DNA from: Blumeriella jaapii
Lineage: Eukaryota > Ascomycota > Leotiomycetes > Helotiales > Drepanopezizaceae
NCBI GenBank assembly: GCA_009599575.1
Contig: VWND01000016.1
Span: 558,001 to 622,000, forward strand
DNA length: 64,000 nt
Direction of reading: 5' to 3'
The notes beneath the pieces are model-generated. The model was not told the origin of the DNA. It was given only the letters and a program-made list of their open reading frames with translations, and made no database searches. Below, one piece after another: positions 47,041 to 58,559 of the stretch; position 1 is the stretch's first letter; every line of letters begins with the position of its first letter. Both the position numbers and the translations under genes were made by a program.

Positions 47041-47049
47041 TATTTTTAT

Positions 47050-48447
47050 TATTATTATCGAAAAGCGAATTTTCGGCCGGCTCGATCTCGTTTATATTTA
47101 CCAGTTTGAAAAAGCTTTTAAGTAAAACCAAACGTCGGCTCGTAAAAAATCGTGCAAACTGGCCTTTTTAAACTTTTTAATATGAAATGGAAAATAAGCG
47201 TTGTCGTTGGTCCGATCGAAAAGGAAAAACCCTAAAAAGCGTTTTAACGTGGAAAAAAAAGAAAAACAGCAAAAGGCTGAAAAAAAGCTTATAAAATATT
47301 TAAACGACTTTCGTATATACGATTTAATTCGTAGTACGCTTTAGTAAAAAACCTACCATTTTAATAAATAATAAACTTGGTTGAAAAGCGATTCGCGTAT
47401 AAAATTCGTTCAGCCAGCTGACTTTGTTTTTTTTATCGAACGGCGATAAGCTAATTTTTTAAAATCGTTATACGCGCTTATTTTAAATGCAATTTTTCTC
47501 GTAAACGTTTTAGTATTTTATCGCGGAAAGCGTTTCGAAGCTGTTTATTAATTCGTATTTAAGCGTTCGTTGCGAAAGTAAAAAATCGCAAATAAAAACG
47601 CTAAAAATCGTCGTGCGTATTTATTGCAAGTATTTTAAACTCGTTTTCGGCTTTTTAAATATCGGAAAAATCGGCTAGAAAATCGGCGACCCTTTTTATT
47701 AGTTTTTCGGGAAATATAAAATCGGAACGGTTTAAAATACGCGGAATAAAAAACTTTTTTGCTACGCTTTCGGTTTAATCGAATATATAATTTTTGCGAA
47801 ATCGATCGTTAGCGAAATAATCGTAATAAAATTCGAAGTTATCGAAAATTTTAATTTTTCAATAACGTGCTTTGTAATTTTTATTATTATTTAGCTTAAA
47901 CTTAAAATTCGGAACGCGTTTCATACGAGCTAATCGAAAATCAGCAAATAATTAAAAATCATAGCGTTTAAAAAGCGCGCTAAAGTTTTGGCCGTTAAAG
48001 GAAAATTCAAAAAAAGTTCGCGAAAAGCGTAAAAGTTAGTTTGCAACGTTTGTTATTTAAAATAAAACGTTGCGAAAAAAAAAAGCAGCAGATTCGCGAC
48101 TAGCAAAAGCACGTTCGATAAATTTTATCAGACGTTTTAATTAAAAGGTTTATCGCAGTCGTATAATTTCCAAAAATTATTGTTTACGCTTTTACGCTTT
48201 TTTTAATTAATTTTGCAAAAGTTTTGATTGAACGCTTTTAGCATTAGGCTGCAAAAAAAAAATGACAGGCGAAATAGTTAATGCTTTGCCTTTTTTTTTG
48301 TTTTTTTTTCTTCGGAGAAAAAATTGTTTTTCAAAAAAAAAAAGCTTTTGGGAAAAGCTGCTTTTTCGCTGATTAAAAAATAAAATAAAAAATAATAGCA
48401 GAAGCTGAAAAATTCTGCTGAAAAAAGAATCGTTAAACAAAAGCCAT
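47050..48447 (-). pseudogene. A3 gag, inactivated
   Basis: Minus strand. The start ATG is kept at 48447-48445. The capsid is near 47480-47960. The open frame at 48207-48440 covers the coiled-coil-like N-terminal part in a competing frame. The C-terminal end is joined to the protease by a deletion. Confidence 0.7.
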
Positions 48448-48515
48448 TTTTCGCGAAATGCGAAAATAAGCTTTTTTACGAGCGGTCGATCATTTTAATA
48501 TAATCCGTAAAGAAT

Positions 48516-48937
48516 TGTCAGGAACCAATATCACGTGTATGAGTCAGGTGATCAGCCAAGACCCTCTGCCTTCTACCAACCCTCGAATAATATTCTCTGC
48601 GGATAGGCCGTGGGGGCCGGATAGTATTATAAAGGCTGGAAATAACATTTAGGTAAAACATTTTATGGAAATAATTGCTAAAAACCAGTTATTAGGGTTA
48701 TATTAAAAAAAATTGGTACGAAGAAGAAAAGGTCGGGATAGGGGCTGGAAAAGCATATTAAATGGAATTCGCCTGGTTTTCTGGGAAATACTTTTTTCGA
48801 GGGCTCCACCCCTTCTTTTGTACTTATAGGCGCTTTCTACTAGAGATGTAGAAGGTAGAAATCAGTCTGACTATCAACCCAACCTTATCTGAGCTCTATT
48901 GTTTGAACTAGTGTTTCCCTGCCTTTCAATCCTTACA
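48516..48937. repeat. Solo LTR of family F, not RIP-mutated
   Basis: 422 bp, ends TGTCAGGAACC and TCCTTACA, with a perfect 5-bp TSD AGAAT (48511-48515 and 48938-48942). The base composition is balanced, with intact CA, TG and CC dinucleotides, in contrast to everything around. The TG...CA ends, the length and the TSD fit a solo LTR; no internal region and no second copy is present. Confidence 0.85.
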
Positions 48938-48997
48938 AGAATTCGAAAAAAAAAAAAATTTACGCCGTCGCTAACGTAAAAAAAAAGTTGTTAATAA

Positions 48998-49503
48998 TAT
49001 AACGATTTAATTAATCGAAAGGCTGAAAAATCAGTTAATTAATCGCCGTATTTATATAATATAAGAAACGAGCCTTTGGTTTTATAATAAAAATATTCAT
49101 TTAAAATTAATAATTGCAAAAGGCAAAAGTTGTGACAGCTGACTTAAGGGTGATCATGATGATATGGGCCGAAAGGTACGCGTGTACGTTAAGTACTAAG
49201 GTGAAGAGCTCTAAGGTACACGGGAGCTCTGAACTATTAAATACAGGTTGGTGGGGGTCCGTGCGCAACGCGCAAAGCTAAGCCACGTGATTGATCGGTG
49301 CGGCCGCGCAACGGCCGCAAGGCTGAACCCCAGCCTTGGGGGCCCGCCAGCCAGCGCCGTAACAAAAGTGCTAAAAAAGAAATGTTTTATATACATGAAT
49401 AGTTTCCACAGTTGATAGGAGACCTATCAGAAAACCAGGGAGCTTGCAGCTATACGCAGTTGCTGGGGTGACACGAGGGGTGGCAAAAAAGTGAGTCGTT
49501 ATA
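48998..49503 (-). repeat. 5' LTR of A3, split by B1
   Basis: Minus strand. The halves 48998-49130 and 49370-49503 total 267 bp. The outer (right) half is nearly intact and the inner (left) half is mutated. GTGAA (49504-49508) follows. Confidence 0.9.
49131..49364. repeat. Solo LTR-like unit B1, unmutated
   Basis: 234 bp, ends TGTGACAGCTGAC and GCCGTAACA, perfect TSD AAAGT (49126-49130 and 49365-49369). The second half is GC-rich (GCGGCCGCGCAACGGCCGC, GGGGGCCCGCC) and differs from that of B2 and B3. It was inserted into the A3 LTR and carries no visible RIP. Confidence 0.87.
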
Positions 49504-50121
49504 GTGAAGCATTTGAACGATTTTCGTACGTACGATTTGACTCGTAATACGCTTTGGTAAAAAATCTACTATTTTAATGAATAATAAAATTAATTAAAAA
49601 GCGATTCGCGTATGAAATTCGTTCAGCCAATTAATTTTGTTTTTTTGTCGGACGGCGGTGAGCTAATTTTTAAAAATCGTTGTACGCGCTAATTCCAAAT
49701 ACAGCTTTTTTCGTAAACGCTTTAGAATTTTATCGCGAAAAGCGTTCCGAAGCTGTTTATTAAGCGTTGTCGTTGGTCCGATCGAAAAGGAAAAACGCTA
49801 AAAGAGGCGTTTTGGCGTATAAAAAAAAAACAAAAGGTTAAAAAAAAGCTTGTAAAACATTTGAACGATTTTCGTACGTACGATTTGATTCGTAATACGC
49901 TTTGATTAAGGATTTATTATTTTAATAAATAATAAATTTAATTAAAAAGCGATTCGCGTAAAAAATTCGTTTAGCTAATTGATTTTGTTTTTTTTAACGG
50001 ACGGCGATAAGCCAATTTTTGAAAGTTGTTATACGCGTCTATTTCAAATGCAGCGTTTTTCGTAAACGCTTTAATATTTTATCGCGAAAGGTGTTTCGAA
50101 GCTGTTTGTTAGTTCGTATTT
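49504..50121 (-). pseudogene. A5: gag fragment of an older family-A copy, with a tandem duplication
   Basis: Minus strand. 49504-49765 matches A1 5414-5671 and 49766-50121 matches A1 5319-5686, so about 260-350 bp of gag are present twice head to tail. It is the host element of both A3 (on its left) and A7 (on its right, TSD TATTT at 50117-50121). The remainder of A5 lies outside the window. Confidence 0.78.
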
Positions 50122-50389
50122 TATGACGACTCACTCTTTTGCCACCTCTCGTGTCATCCCAGCAACTACGTATAGCTGCAAGCTTCCTGGTCTTTTGGTG
50201 GGTCTTCTATTAATTATGGAAACTATTTATATATAAGAGACTTTTTCCTTTTAGCAACTTTTGCTTTTTGCAATTGTTGATTTTAAATAAATATTTTTGT
50301 TACAAAACCAAAGGCTCGTTTTTTATATTATATAAACGCGGCGATCAGTTGATTGATTTCTTAATCTTTTAATTAATTAAATCGTTATA
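50122..50389 (+). repeat. 5' LTR of A7
   Basis: 268 bp. The outer edge TATGACGACTCACTC and first 120 bp are almost intact; the inner 60 bp are changed to a T/A run with ATCGTTATA at the end. Confidence 0.92.
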
Positions 50390-50512
50390 TTATTAATAAT
50401 TTTTTTTTTACGCTGACGACGGCGTAAATTATCTTTTCCTTCGAATTTCTCACGGATTATACTAAAATGATCGACCGATCGTAAAAAAGTTTATTTTCGC
50501 ATTTTGCGAAGG

Positions 50513-51870
50513 ATGGCTTTTGTTTAACGATTTTTTTTTCAGCAAAGCTTTTCAGCTTTTGCTATTACATTTCAACTTTTTTTTTAATCAGCGAAAAAGC
50601 AGCTTTTTCCAAAAGCTTTTTTTTTTTTTGAAAAATAGTTTTTTTTCCGAAAAAAAAAAAAAAAAAAAAAAAAGCAGAGCGTTAATCATTTCGCCTGCCA
50701 TTTTTTTTTTTATAATTTAACGCTGAAAACGTTTAGTTAAAACTTTTGCAAAATCAACTAAAAAAAGCGCAAAAGCGTAAACGACAACTTTTAAAAATTA
50801 TACGATTGCGACAGATTTTTTAATTAAAGCGTTTGATAGAATTTATCGAACGTGCTTCTGCTAATCGCGAATCTGCTGTTTTTTTTTTTTCGCAACGTTT
50901 TATTTTAATTAATAAACGCTGCAAACCAACTTCTACGTTTTTCGCGAACTTTTTTTAGATTTCTTTTTAACGGCCAAAACTTTAGCGCGGTTTTTAAACG
51001 CTATAGTTTTTATTTATTTATTAATTTTCGATTAGCTCGTATAAAACGCGTTCCGAACTTTGAATTTAAATTAATTAATAAAAAAAATTATAAAATACGC
51101 TATTAAAAAATTAAAATTCTCGATAATTTCGAACTTTACTACGACTATTTCGCTAGCGATCGATCTCGCAAAAATTATATATTCGATCAAACCGAAGGCG
51201 TGGCAAAAGAGTTTTTTACCTCGCGTATTTTGAACCGTTCCGATTTTATATCTTTCGAAAAATTAGTTAAAAAGATCGCCGAGTTTCTGGCCGATTTTTC
51301 CGACGTTCAAAAGGCCGAAAACGAATTTAAAATGCTTGCAATAAATACGCACGACGACTTTTAGCGATTTTACCTGCGATTTTCTATTTTCGCAGCGAAC
51401 GCTTAAATACGAATTAATAAACAGCTTCGAAACGCTTTCCGCGATAAAATATTAACGCGTTTACGAAAAAAGCTGCATTTGAAATAAACGCGTATAACGA
51501 CTTTTAAAAATTGGCTTACCGTTGTCCGTTAAAAAAAACAAAATCAATTAGCGAAACGAATTTTATACGCGAATCGCTTTTTAACTAAGTTTACCATTTA
51601 TTAAAATAATAAGGTTTTAATTAAAGCGTATTACGAATTAAATCGTACGTACGAAAATCGTTCAAATGTTTTACAAGCTTTTTCTCAACTTTCTGTTGTT
51701 TTTTCTCCTTTTTTACGCCAAAACGCCTTTTTTAGCGTTTTTCCTTTTCGATCGGATCAACGACAACGTTCGTTTTTTATTTTATATTAAAGAATTTAAA
51801 AAAATTAATTTGCACGATCTTCTATTGGCCGACCTTCGGTTCTATTCAAAAGCTTTTTTAAACTGGTAAA
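50513..51870 (+). pseudogene. A7 gag, inactivated
   Basis: The ATG start survives at 50513-50515 (ATGGCTTTTG). The capsid includes DYFASDRSRKNYIFDQTEGV near 51143-51205, followed by a well-kept stretch to about 51360. The C-terminal tail is open at 51666-51869, one base out of phase with the capsid. Confidence 0.74.
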
Positions 51871-52029
51871 TATAAACGAAATCGAACCGGCTGAAAATTC
51901 GCTTTTTAATAATAATAATAAAAACGAAAACCTTTTTTCAAACGATTTTCAAAACGCATACGAAAAAATTAAAAGCTTTTTCGCCAATCGGAAAAACGCT
52001 TAAGCTTAAGCAAAACCTTTTTTTTAAGC

Positions 52030-52215
52030 GTATTGCGCGATATGCGTTACTTTAACGTTCGGAAGCTTTTTAATAGCGATTTATTAATAATTTCCGTTAT
52101 ATTTATTAAAAATAGCTTTTCGTATAAAATAAAAGCGCTCGCCGATTTTAAAACGAACGGTTATACGTTAATCGATTCGGCGCTGATTAATTTTTTTTTT
52201 TAAACTTTTAATTTA
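52030..52215 (+). pseudogene. A7 protease, inactivated
   Basis: MRYFNVRKLFNSD starts near 52039, and the active-site region reads ALADFKTNGYTLIDS near 52137-52180. A long T run follows. Confidence 0.74.
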
Positions 52216-52602
52216 ATTTTTTCCGTTTTTTTTTTTGTAAAAAAGTATAATAAAGCTTATAACTATTTAATTATATATTTTACGCTTTTTAATTTTATTA
52301 TTAACAACCGAATATAATCGTTTACTTTTTTTTTAATTATTAATTTCGGAAATTATAATATGATTCTAAAAAAAGCTTGATTAGCCGAATATTAAGTTTT
52401 ATTAAACTGTAATAAACGCAAGCTTTATTAGCCGAAGTTTTATTTTTTTATAGCTTTTTACGCTCGTTGTATTAAAGTTTTTTATTTATATTTTCGAAAA
52501 ATTTAATTTCGCTATTAAAACGACGCTATAAAACGTAATAAAAACTTTAACCAATTATAGCAGATGTACGACGCTATGCGAAGCGCGAAAAAATCGAATT
52601 TT

Positions 52603-52635
52603 ATTCGCGATGCTAATTTCGATAGCGACGCTAAT
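52603..52635. repeat. 33-nt palindrome-ended repeat, copy in A7
   Basis: 33 nt, begins ATTCGCGATGC, ends GACGCTAAT; same place as in the other A copies. Confidence 0.85.
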
Positions 52636-52899
52636 AAAATAATATAAGAAATTACACCACTTTTCCAGGCTGCCGATTTTTTTTATTATTTCTTTTTTTT
52701 TTCTTTTTTTTTTTCGTCAAAACAGCTTTTTCGTTCTACGAAAAATAATTATATTAAAAACCGAAAAAAAGCTTTCGCCGCGATAGCCTTCCAGCTTAAT
52801 ATAATCGATAATTCAGACAAACCATTTTTTAAATTTTTTAAACGACCACTTCGAAAACGAATTTTTTAATCTACTGCTTATTTAATTTTTATTTGCCAA

Positions 52900-54520
52900 A
52901 TTATTGCATACGCTTTCAAACTGATTTTCAGAAAAAAAGCAGTTGAAATATTTTTAATCTTTTTGTACGAAATCGACAAAATACTAAACGATTTTACGTA
53001 TAATACTTTTTTTAAAATTTAATTTCACAGTTTTTTCGAACGTTTCAAAAATAATAAAATATCGATTTTGATTTTTTTAAAAAATTTAGCAAAGCTAACT
53101 TCGAATAAACTTTTTTTCGAATCTTTTCCTCCGAAATATAAAAACTTCGAATACGTGTTTTTAAAGCCGCTAATAACGAGCTAGCTTTTCACCGGCCTTA
53201 CGATTATAAAATCGAGTTTATTATAAATAAAAAAAAGCTGAAATATATTTTTTTATATAAGATATTTATTTCAAAATTCGAAATTGTTAAAACTTATTTG
53301 CAAAATAATTTTAACAAAGGTTTTATCGAACTTTTTACCGCTTTTTTCGCTGTTTTAATATTTTTCGCTAAAAAACCCGACGGTTTATTACGTTTTTATA
53401 TCCATTATCGAGCTTTTAATAACGGTATTCGTAAAGATCGCTATTTTTTTTTTTTATCGATAAGACTTTTGCTCGTTTTTCGAAAGCACGAATTTTTACG
53501 AAATTCGATATTCGTTAAGCTTTTTATAAAATTCGAATAAATTCCGCTAATAAAAAACTGACAACGTTTCGTACGCGTTACGGCGTTTATAAATATAAAA
53601 TGCTATTTTTTGGCTTTATTAATAAACTCGCAATTTATTAACGCTATATAAACGACGTTTTTTTCGATTATTTAAACGATTTTTGCATTATATATTTGAA
53701 TAATATTTTTATTTATTCGTCCGATTTTTTAAAATACGCTATATATATTCGCAAAATTCTTTAAAGGCTCGCTAACGCTGGATTATAAGCCGATATTCGG
53801 AAATCTGAATTCAACGTTATTCGGATTTGTTATTTAAGTTTTATTATTTTTATTAAAAGCCTAGAAATAAATTTAAAAAAAGTCTCCGTAGTCGCTTATT
53901 AAAAGCTTTTTATTATTATTAAAAATATACAAAGCTTTTTTGGTTTTTGTAACTTTTACCGATGTTTTATTCGAAACTACGATATAATTGCAAAGCTTTT
54001 GATTTATTTAACCAAAACTAACGTTTTTTATAATTTCACTTTTGAAAATCAGAAAAGTTTCGACCTTTTTATACTAGCTTTTATTATTATATCAATTCTA
54101 TAATATTATAAGCAAAACTTTTTTTGCATATTAAAAACTAACGCTTTAAACGGCGTAATAGCTTTTGTTTTTTCGCAATTTCATAGCGACGATTAGTTTT
54201 CAGTCGCTTATTTTAGCAAAATCATAGCTTTCGCAAAGCTAAATTACGTCGTATACGATAAAAAAATGCTCGCAATCGTAAAATTTCTAAGCAATTTTCG
54301 TGCTAAATTAGCTAGCTCAGTTTATTAAATTAAAATTATTATTAATTATAAAACCTTAAAATATTTTATAATTTTCAAATTTTTAAACGCTCGATAAGCA
54401 CGCTAAGCCGAGCTTTTCGCCGATTATAACTTTTTTATTACGTATAAACCAAATAAACACAACCTTTTGGCTGACGTATTAATACGTCGTATAAACGAAT
54501 TCGATCGTCAAAACTTTTTT
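52900..54520 (+). pseudogene. A7 reverse transcriptase and RNase H, inactivated
   Basis: Contains KPDGLLRFYIHYRAFN (53374-53421), in which the usual Asp is His (GAT changed to CAT, a transversion and so not RIP). The polymerase box is YLNN (53693-53704). RNase H follows at about 54130-54500. Confidence 0.82.
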
Positions 54521-54759
54521 AAACGCATTTAGCGCCTGCAAACCTTTTTTCGAACCGATCAGATTAATTACCGCCTTTTAATTAAAAAACTTCGATTTTC
54601 TACGGCCTTCGAAACAACTGTTTTTATCGTTAAAATAACTGATTTTTTTTTCGTATTTCGTATCGTTAACCAACTTTTCTACGTTAATCGCATAATTAAC
54701 AGCCTAATAACCTTTCAAAAAAAAGCTGTACGAAATGCTACAAAAAAAAACGACGATAA

Positions 54760-55935
54760 TAATACTTCGTATATATTTAAACGCGACCTGCTGTTATATT
54801 ACGGTCGTTTAATAATTCAAAACGTTAATTATTTTTGTTTGGCTTTTATACGAAAAATGCACGACCAGATTTTCACCATTTATTTCAGCGCTTGCAAAAT
54901 TACGCAATTGCTTTCGAATCAATATTATTAGCAAAATATAATAGCTTTCGTAAAATAATATTATCGCAATTGCTACGCTTATCGAAAAAGTTTTGTTTTA
55001 AAAAATAAGCGCTCCGGTTTTTTTTAGCTTTTTTCTGTTTTTAATCATTTTTGAAAGCATTTTATAATAAATTTTTGCAATTTTAATAAAAACAAATACG
55101 ATTACGATAACGTATTCGTAGTAATAAATCGCTTTTCCAAGCAAATTATTTCGATTTTTTGCTATAAAAATATCGACGCTCGAAGTTTCGCCAAATTATA
55201 TATATTTCATATATATAAGTATTTTGGCTTTTTAAAAAATATTATTAACGATCGTAGCCTTTAATATTAATTTACTTTCTGATTTAAATTAAACAAAATA
55301 TTCGGTACGCAATTAAAGCTTTCGACAGCCGCTTATTCCGAAACCGACGGTCAAACCGAAATTTACAATTAATATTTGCAAAAACGCTTTCGATTTTTCG
55401 TAAATTTTTATTAAAACGATTAAAGCGAATTTTTCTTAATAATGGATTTCGCCCAAATAGTTCTTTTTTACGAAAGTTTAAATAATTTTTTATTTTTTGA
55501 AATTATATACGATTATATTTTTTATATCAATTAAAACTGGAAGCTCGATACTTTCTTTTCTTTTAATTTTTTATACAAATTAAACGCAAACGAAGCTCGT
55601 GCGTACGCTTGCCGCTATTACGACGCTTAAAACTTCGTTAAATCGCATTTTTAACAAATCTACGATAAAATAAAAAAAAATGCAAATAAGTTTCGCCGCG
55701 CGATCGATTTTAATATTAGCGATTACGTATAATTCGATATACGTTTATTTCCGACTTTTCGGCCTTTTCGCAAGCTCGACAATCTTACAAACGGCCTTTT
55801 TAAAATTATAACTAAAATTTTCGATAACGCTTTTAAGCTAAACCTTTCTAATATTATAAACGTACACTTAGTTTTTTACGTTAATCGATTGCGTAAAGCA
55901 ATTAACGACGCGTTTCCAAATCAAATTAATCTAAC
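54760..55935 (+). pseudogene. A7 integrase, truncated by D3
   Basis: Finger near 54860-54930, core with NDR at about 55247-55256, GPF-like part near 55790-55920. The chromodomain-like tail is displaced beyond D3. The last 4 bp TAAC (55932-55935) are the left TSD of D3. Confidence 0.77.
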
Positions 55936-56202
55936 TGTAAAACGGTGATACCTTGTATTGATGGGAGTTGGTAGTTTTAGCTATAATCGAGGCATGGACC
56001 CCTCCGAGACCCCTTGCCACTGACTACTTTCAACAGGTATAAAAGCAAAGCATTCTTTTAAATAGTACCACAGGCACGCAGTCCAATTTATACTTTTATT
56101 TATTTTTCTTTTCCTTTTTTTAGTTTTTTTTAGGGATTTCCTAGATTATTTTACTTATTGATATATGGCCGTATTAATTTGGTTTTCTTATTTATTTTTA
56201 TA
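55936..56202 (+). repeat. 5' LTR of D3
   Basis: 267 bp, starts TGTAAAACGGTG, ends TTTTTATA. The TATA box is at 56038-56045. Confidence 0.92.
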
Positions 56203-56778
56203 TTTAATAATTTACGCAGGAATTCAAATTTCGGTGTTTTGTTTTTATATATTCGCCGATGTATTTCTTAAATTCATAATTAAAATCGACTTCGATATTT
56301 CGCTATTACGGCTTAAAAAACTTTTTATATGGTGTTATTCGCAGCTGCATTATATAAAAGATTTTTAATAATTTTCCTTATTTTGCGCACAATTATTAGA
56401 TTACAAAAATGTAATATATTTTAGAAACGTTTAAAATTATAATCAGGCAATTTTAAACCGTGCGAAGTTCAAAGCTCGAAAATCGCTTTTTTATTTAAAA
56501 ATAACAAATCGAATATTGGTTCGTACACTTCGACCGCTGCGCTCGGCCCTTTTAAACTAAATCTTTTTTGGTCAAACGCTTAGCGAAAACTCAACTTTTT
56601 GATTTTACGCTTTGTGATTGTGGCAATTACAATTTGCGGCTTTTTATTAAAAATAGTAAAAAAATGGCTGTACGTGCATTAGCTTAAGCTACGGAATATC
56701 GAAACCGTGGATTATATAATAATATTATATTAATTTAATTAATTTACTAAAAAATAAGTTTTTTAATATACTATCCAA
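56203..56778 (+). other. D3 untranslated leader
   Basis: 576 bp, like that of D1 and D2. A hairpin with GCTACGG and CCGTGG stems lies near 56690-56715. The open frame at 56165-56368 crosses the LTR end and is not conserved in D1 or D2. Confidence 0.6.
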
Positions 56779-58250
56779 ATGTCTAAACGCAATCTTATTT
56801 TATTTAATTTTTTCAGAAAACACAAAGACTTTTTTGATAGCTTTTTTATTAAAAACGACTTTTTTTATATTAAAAACTTTTAATCTACAATTCTAAAAAA
56901 CATTTATTCGTTTAATTCAAACCCTACCAACACTTTTACTAACGCTATAAACAACGACGCTTTTCGTTTTTTTATACGAAGCCGCATGCCCCTCCCTGGC
57001 TCCTTTGGTGCATTTTTATTTAATAGCGCCAATATTACCGATTTTATCGAAAAATATAAAAAAACTTATAAGGATTTCGAAGTTTCTAAAATTAAAATGT
57101 TCGATAAACTTTTTCGCTATTATAACCCAATTACTAAGGATATTATTAAATCGATAAATAAATAAAAGGCTATTAAGGCTCGAAACTGGCGTAAGCTAAT
57201 TAAAGCTTTGAAATCGGAGTTCCGAAACCACGATCGCTAGCAAATTCGCGATATTATCGCTTTTTTTAAATAGTTTGTTATAATAATTCGCTAAGCTAAA
57301 AAACTTAAGGCTTATTATCGTATTTATACGAGAGTTTCTGACGTTTTCGTTAATAAAAAAGTCTTAAGCGAAGTAAAATAAGAAAAATTGTTTTTACTTG
57401 GCTTTTTAACCAGCATTCGCAATAAAATTATTAAGCATTTTAAAATTAATAAACAAAACCCTAAAACCTTCGACTAGTATTTTAAATTTATGGAATTCGT
57501 TTTTAAATAAAATTAAAACGAACGTATTATCAAAGCCATAAATTAAAAGAAATTTCCTTTTCTTATTTATAAAAAAAACGTGAAAGCTTTAATACAAAAA
57601 TATGCCCAATTACTAAAAGTTACCGAAATCGCTAAAAAACAATTAATTATTATATTATTTAATCGTTTCGCAAAATTTACAAGCTTGGAAAAGCTTAATA
57701 AAAATATCGAAACTTTCGTATTAAAATTTACCGATATTAAAATTTAAAGATTTTAGAGCAAAATCGAAAGTTTTATATAACAGCAGAAAAAACTTTCCTA
57801 CGTTAATTCGAATAATAAAAACGATCAAAATGGTTTTTATAATAATTACTTTTTTTAAAATGCGCGAAGCGATTAATTTCGCTAAGCTATCGTAAAAGTA
57901 ATAGCTGTCCAATGGCAATTTTTCCGTGCTAGCGATCAGAATCAGCGAAATATTAATTACAACAACGATTATTAAAGGAAAAAAGGAAACTAACGCGGAA
58001 ATCAAAATCGCGGCTATTAAAATAATAAAAGTAATTATTAAAACAGACTTCGTAGCTTTAAATATAGATTTTGTAATAATAAAGAAATTCATTACGAAAA
58101 ACCTTATATTCGCTTTAAATATAAAACATTTAATTTTTGTATAAATAATAGTATTTGTTATATTAACAAATACGAAGCGATCTGCCTCGGATCGACGGAA
58201 GCAGAAATAAGCTTTTTTAATAAAACTGAAAACCAAAGCTGATTAAATAC
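56779..58250 (+). pseudogene. D3 gag, inactivated
   Basis: The ATG at 56779-56781 is kept. The capsid follows (NITDFIEKYKKTYKDF near 57018-57075), without the deletion seen in D2. A Cys-containing tail is near 58110-58190. The antisense frame at 57721-58236 is a shadow. Confidence 0.75.
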
Positions 58251-58559
58251 TATTCGTTTAAAAATAAAAAGTACGAAATAGAACGATTATTTAAAAAACA
58301 AAAAAAATGCAAAAACGATTTTTACAAATAAAAAAAAAAATATTTCCGAAAGCGTATTAATCAAAAAAAAAACTTTTATTTTAAGCGTAAATAAAATTCA
58401 AATATATAAATAAAAAATAAATATATATATTATTAATGCAAATATCGCATCTGCGGATATTATAATTGTATAATTAAGCCAGCGAATCATAAAAAAGCAA
58501 AATGCTTTTGTTTTATTCGCTAAATCAGCTGATATAAAAAAAAACGTCAGAATCGAAAA

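Larger units (their letters stand above)
8179..49503 (-). mobile_element. Element A3: family-A retrotransposon (minus), 3' end missing, interrupted six times
   Basis: The minus-strand A sequence is present in pieces: 8179-8924, 15334-16017, 16810-16954, 45779-48515, 48938-49130 and 49365-49503. The pieces join colinearly with A1 once A2, C plus B2, A4, F and B1 are removed. The 5' LTR is at the right end (48998-49503, split by B1). On the left the copy stops in the integrase finger against B3, so the catalytic core of the integrase, the chromodomain tail and the 3' LTR are missing. Its right flank GTGAA (49504-49508) should be one TSD copy; the partner is lost with the left end. A3 lies within an older A copy (A5). 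Confidence 0.88.

Noticed and set aside
49211..49396. Open frame of 61 codons in the GC-rich half of B1 (minus strand)
   Set aside because: It crosses the LTR boundary into A3 and is not present in B2 or B3; chance frame in GC-rich DNA.
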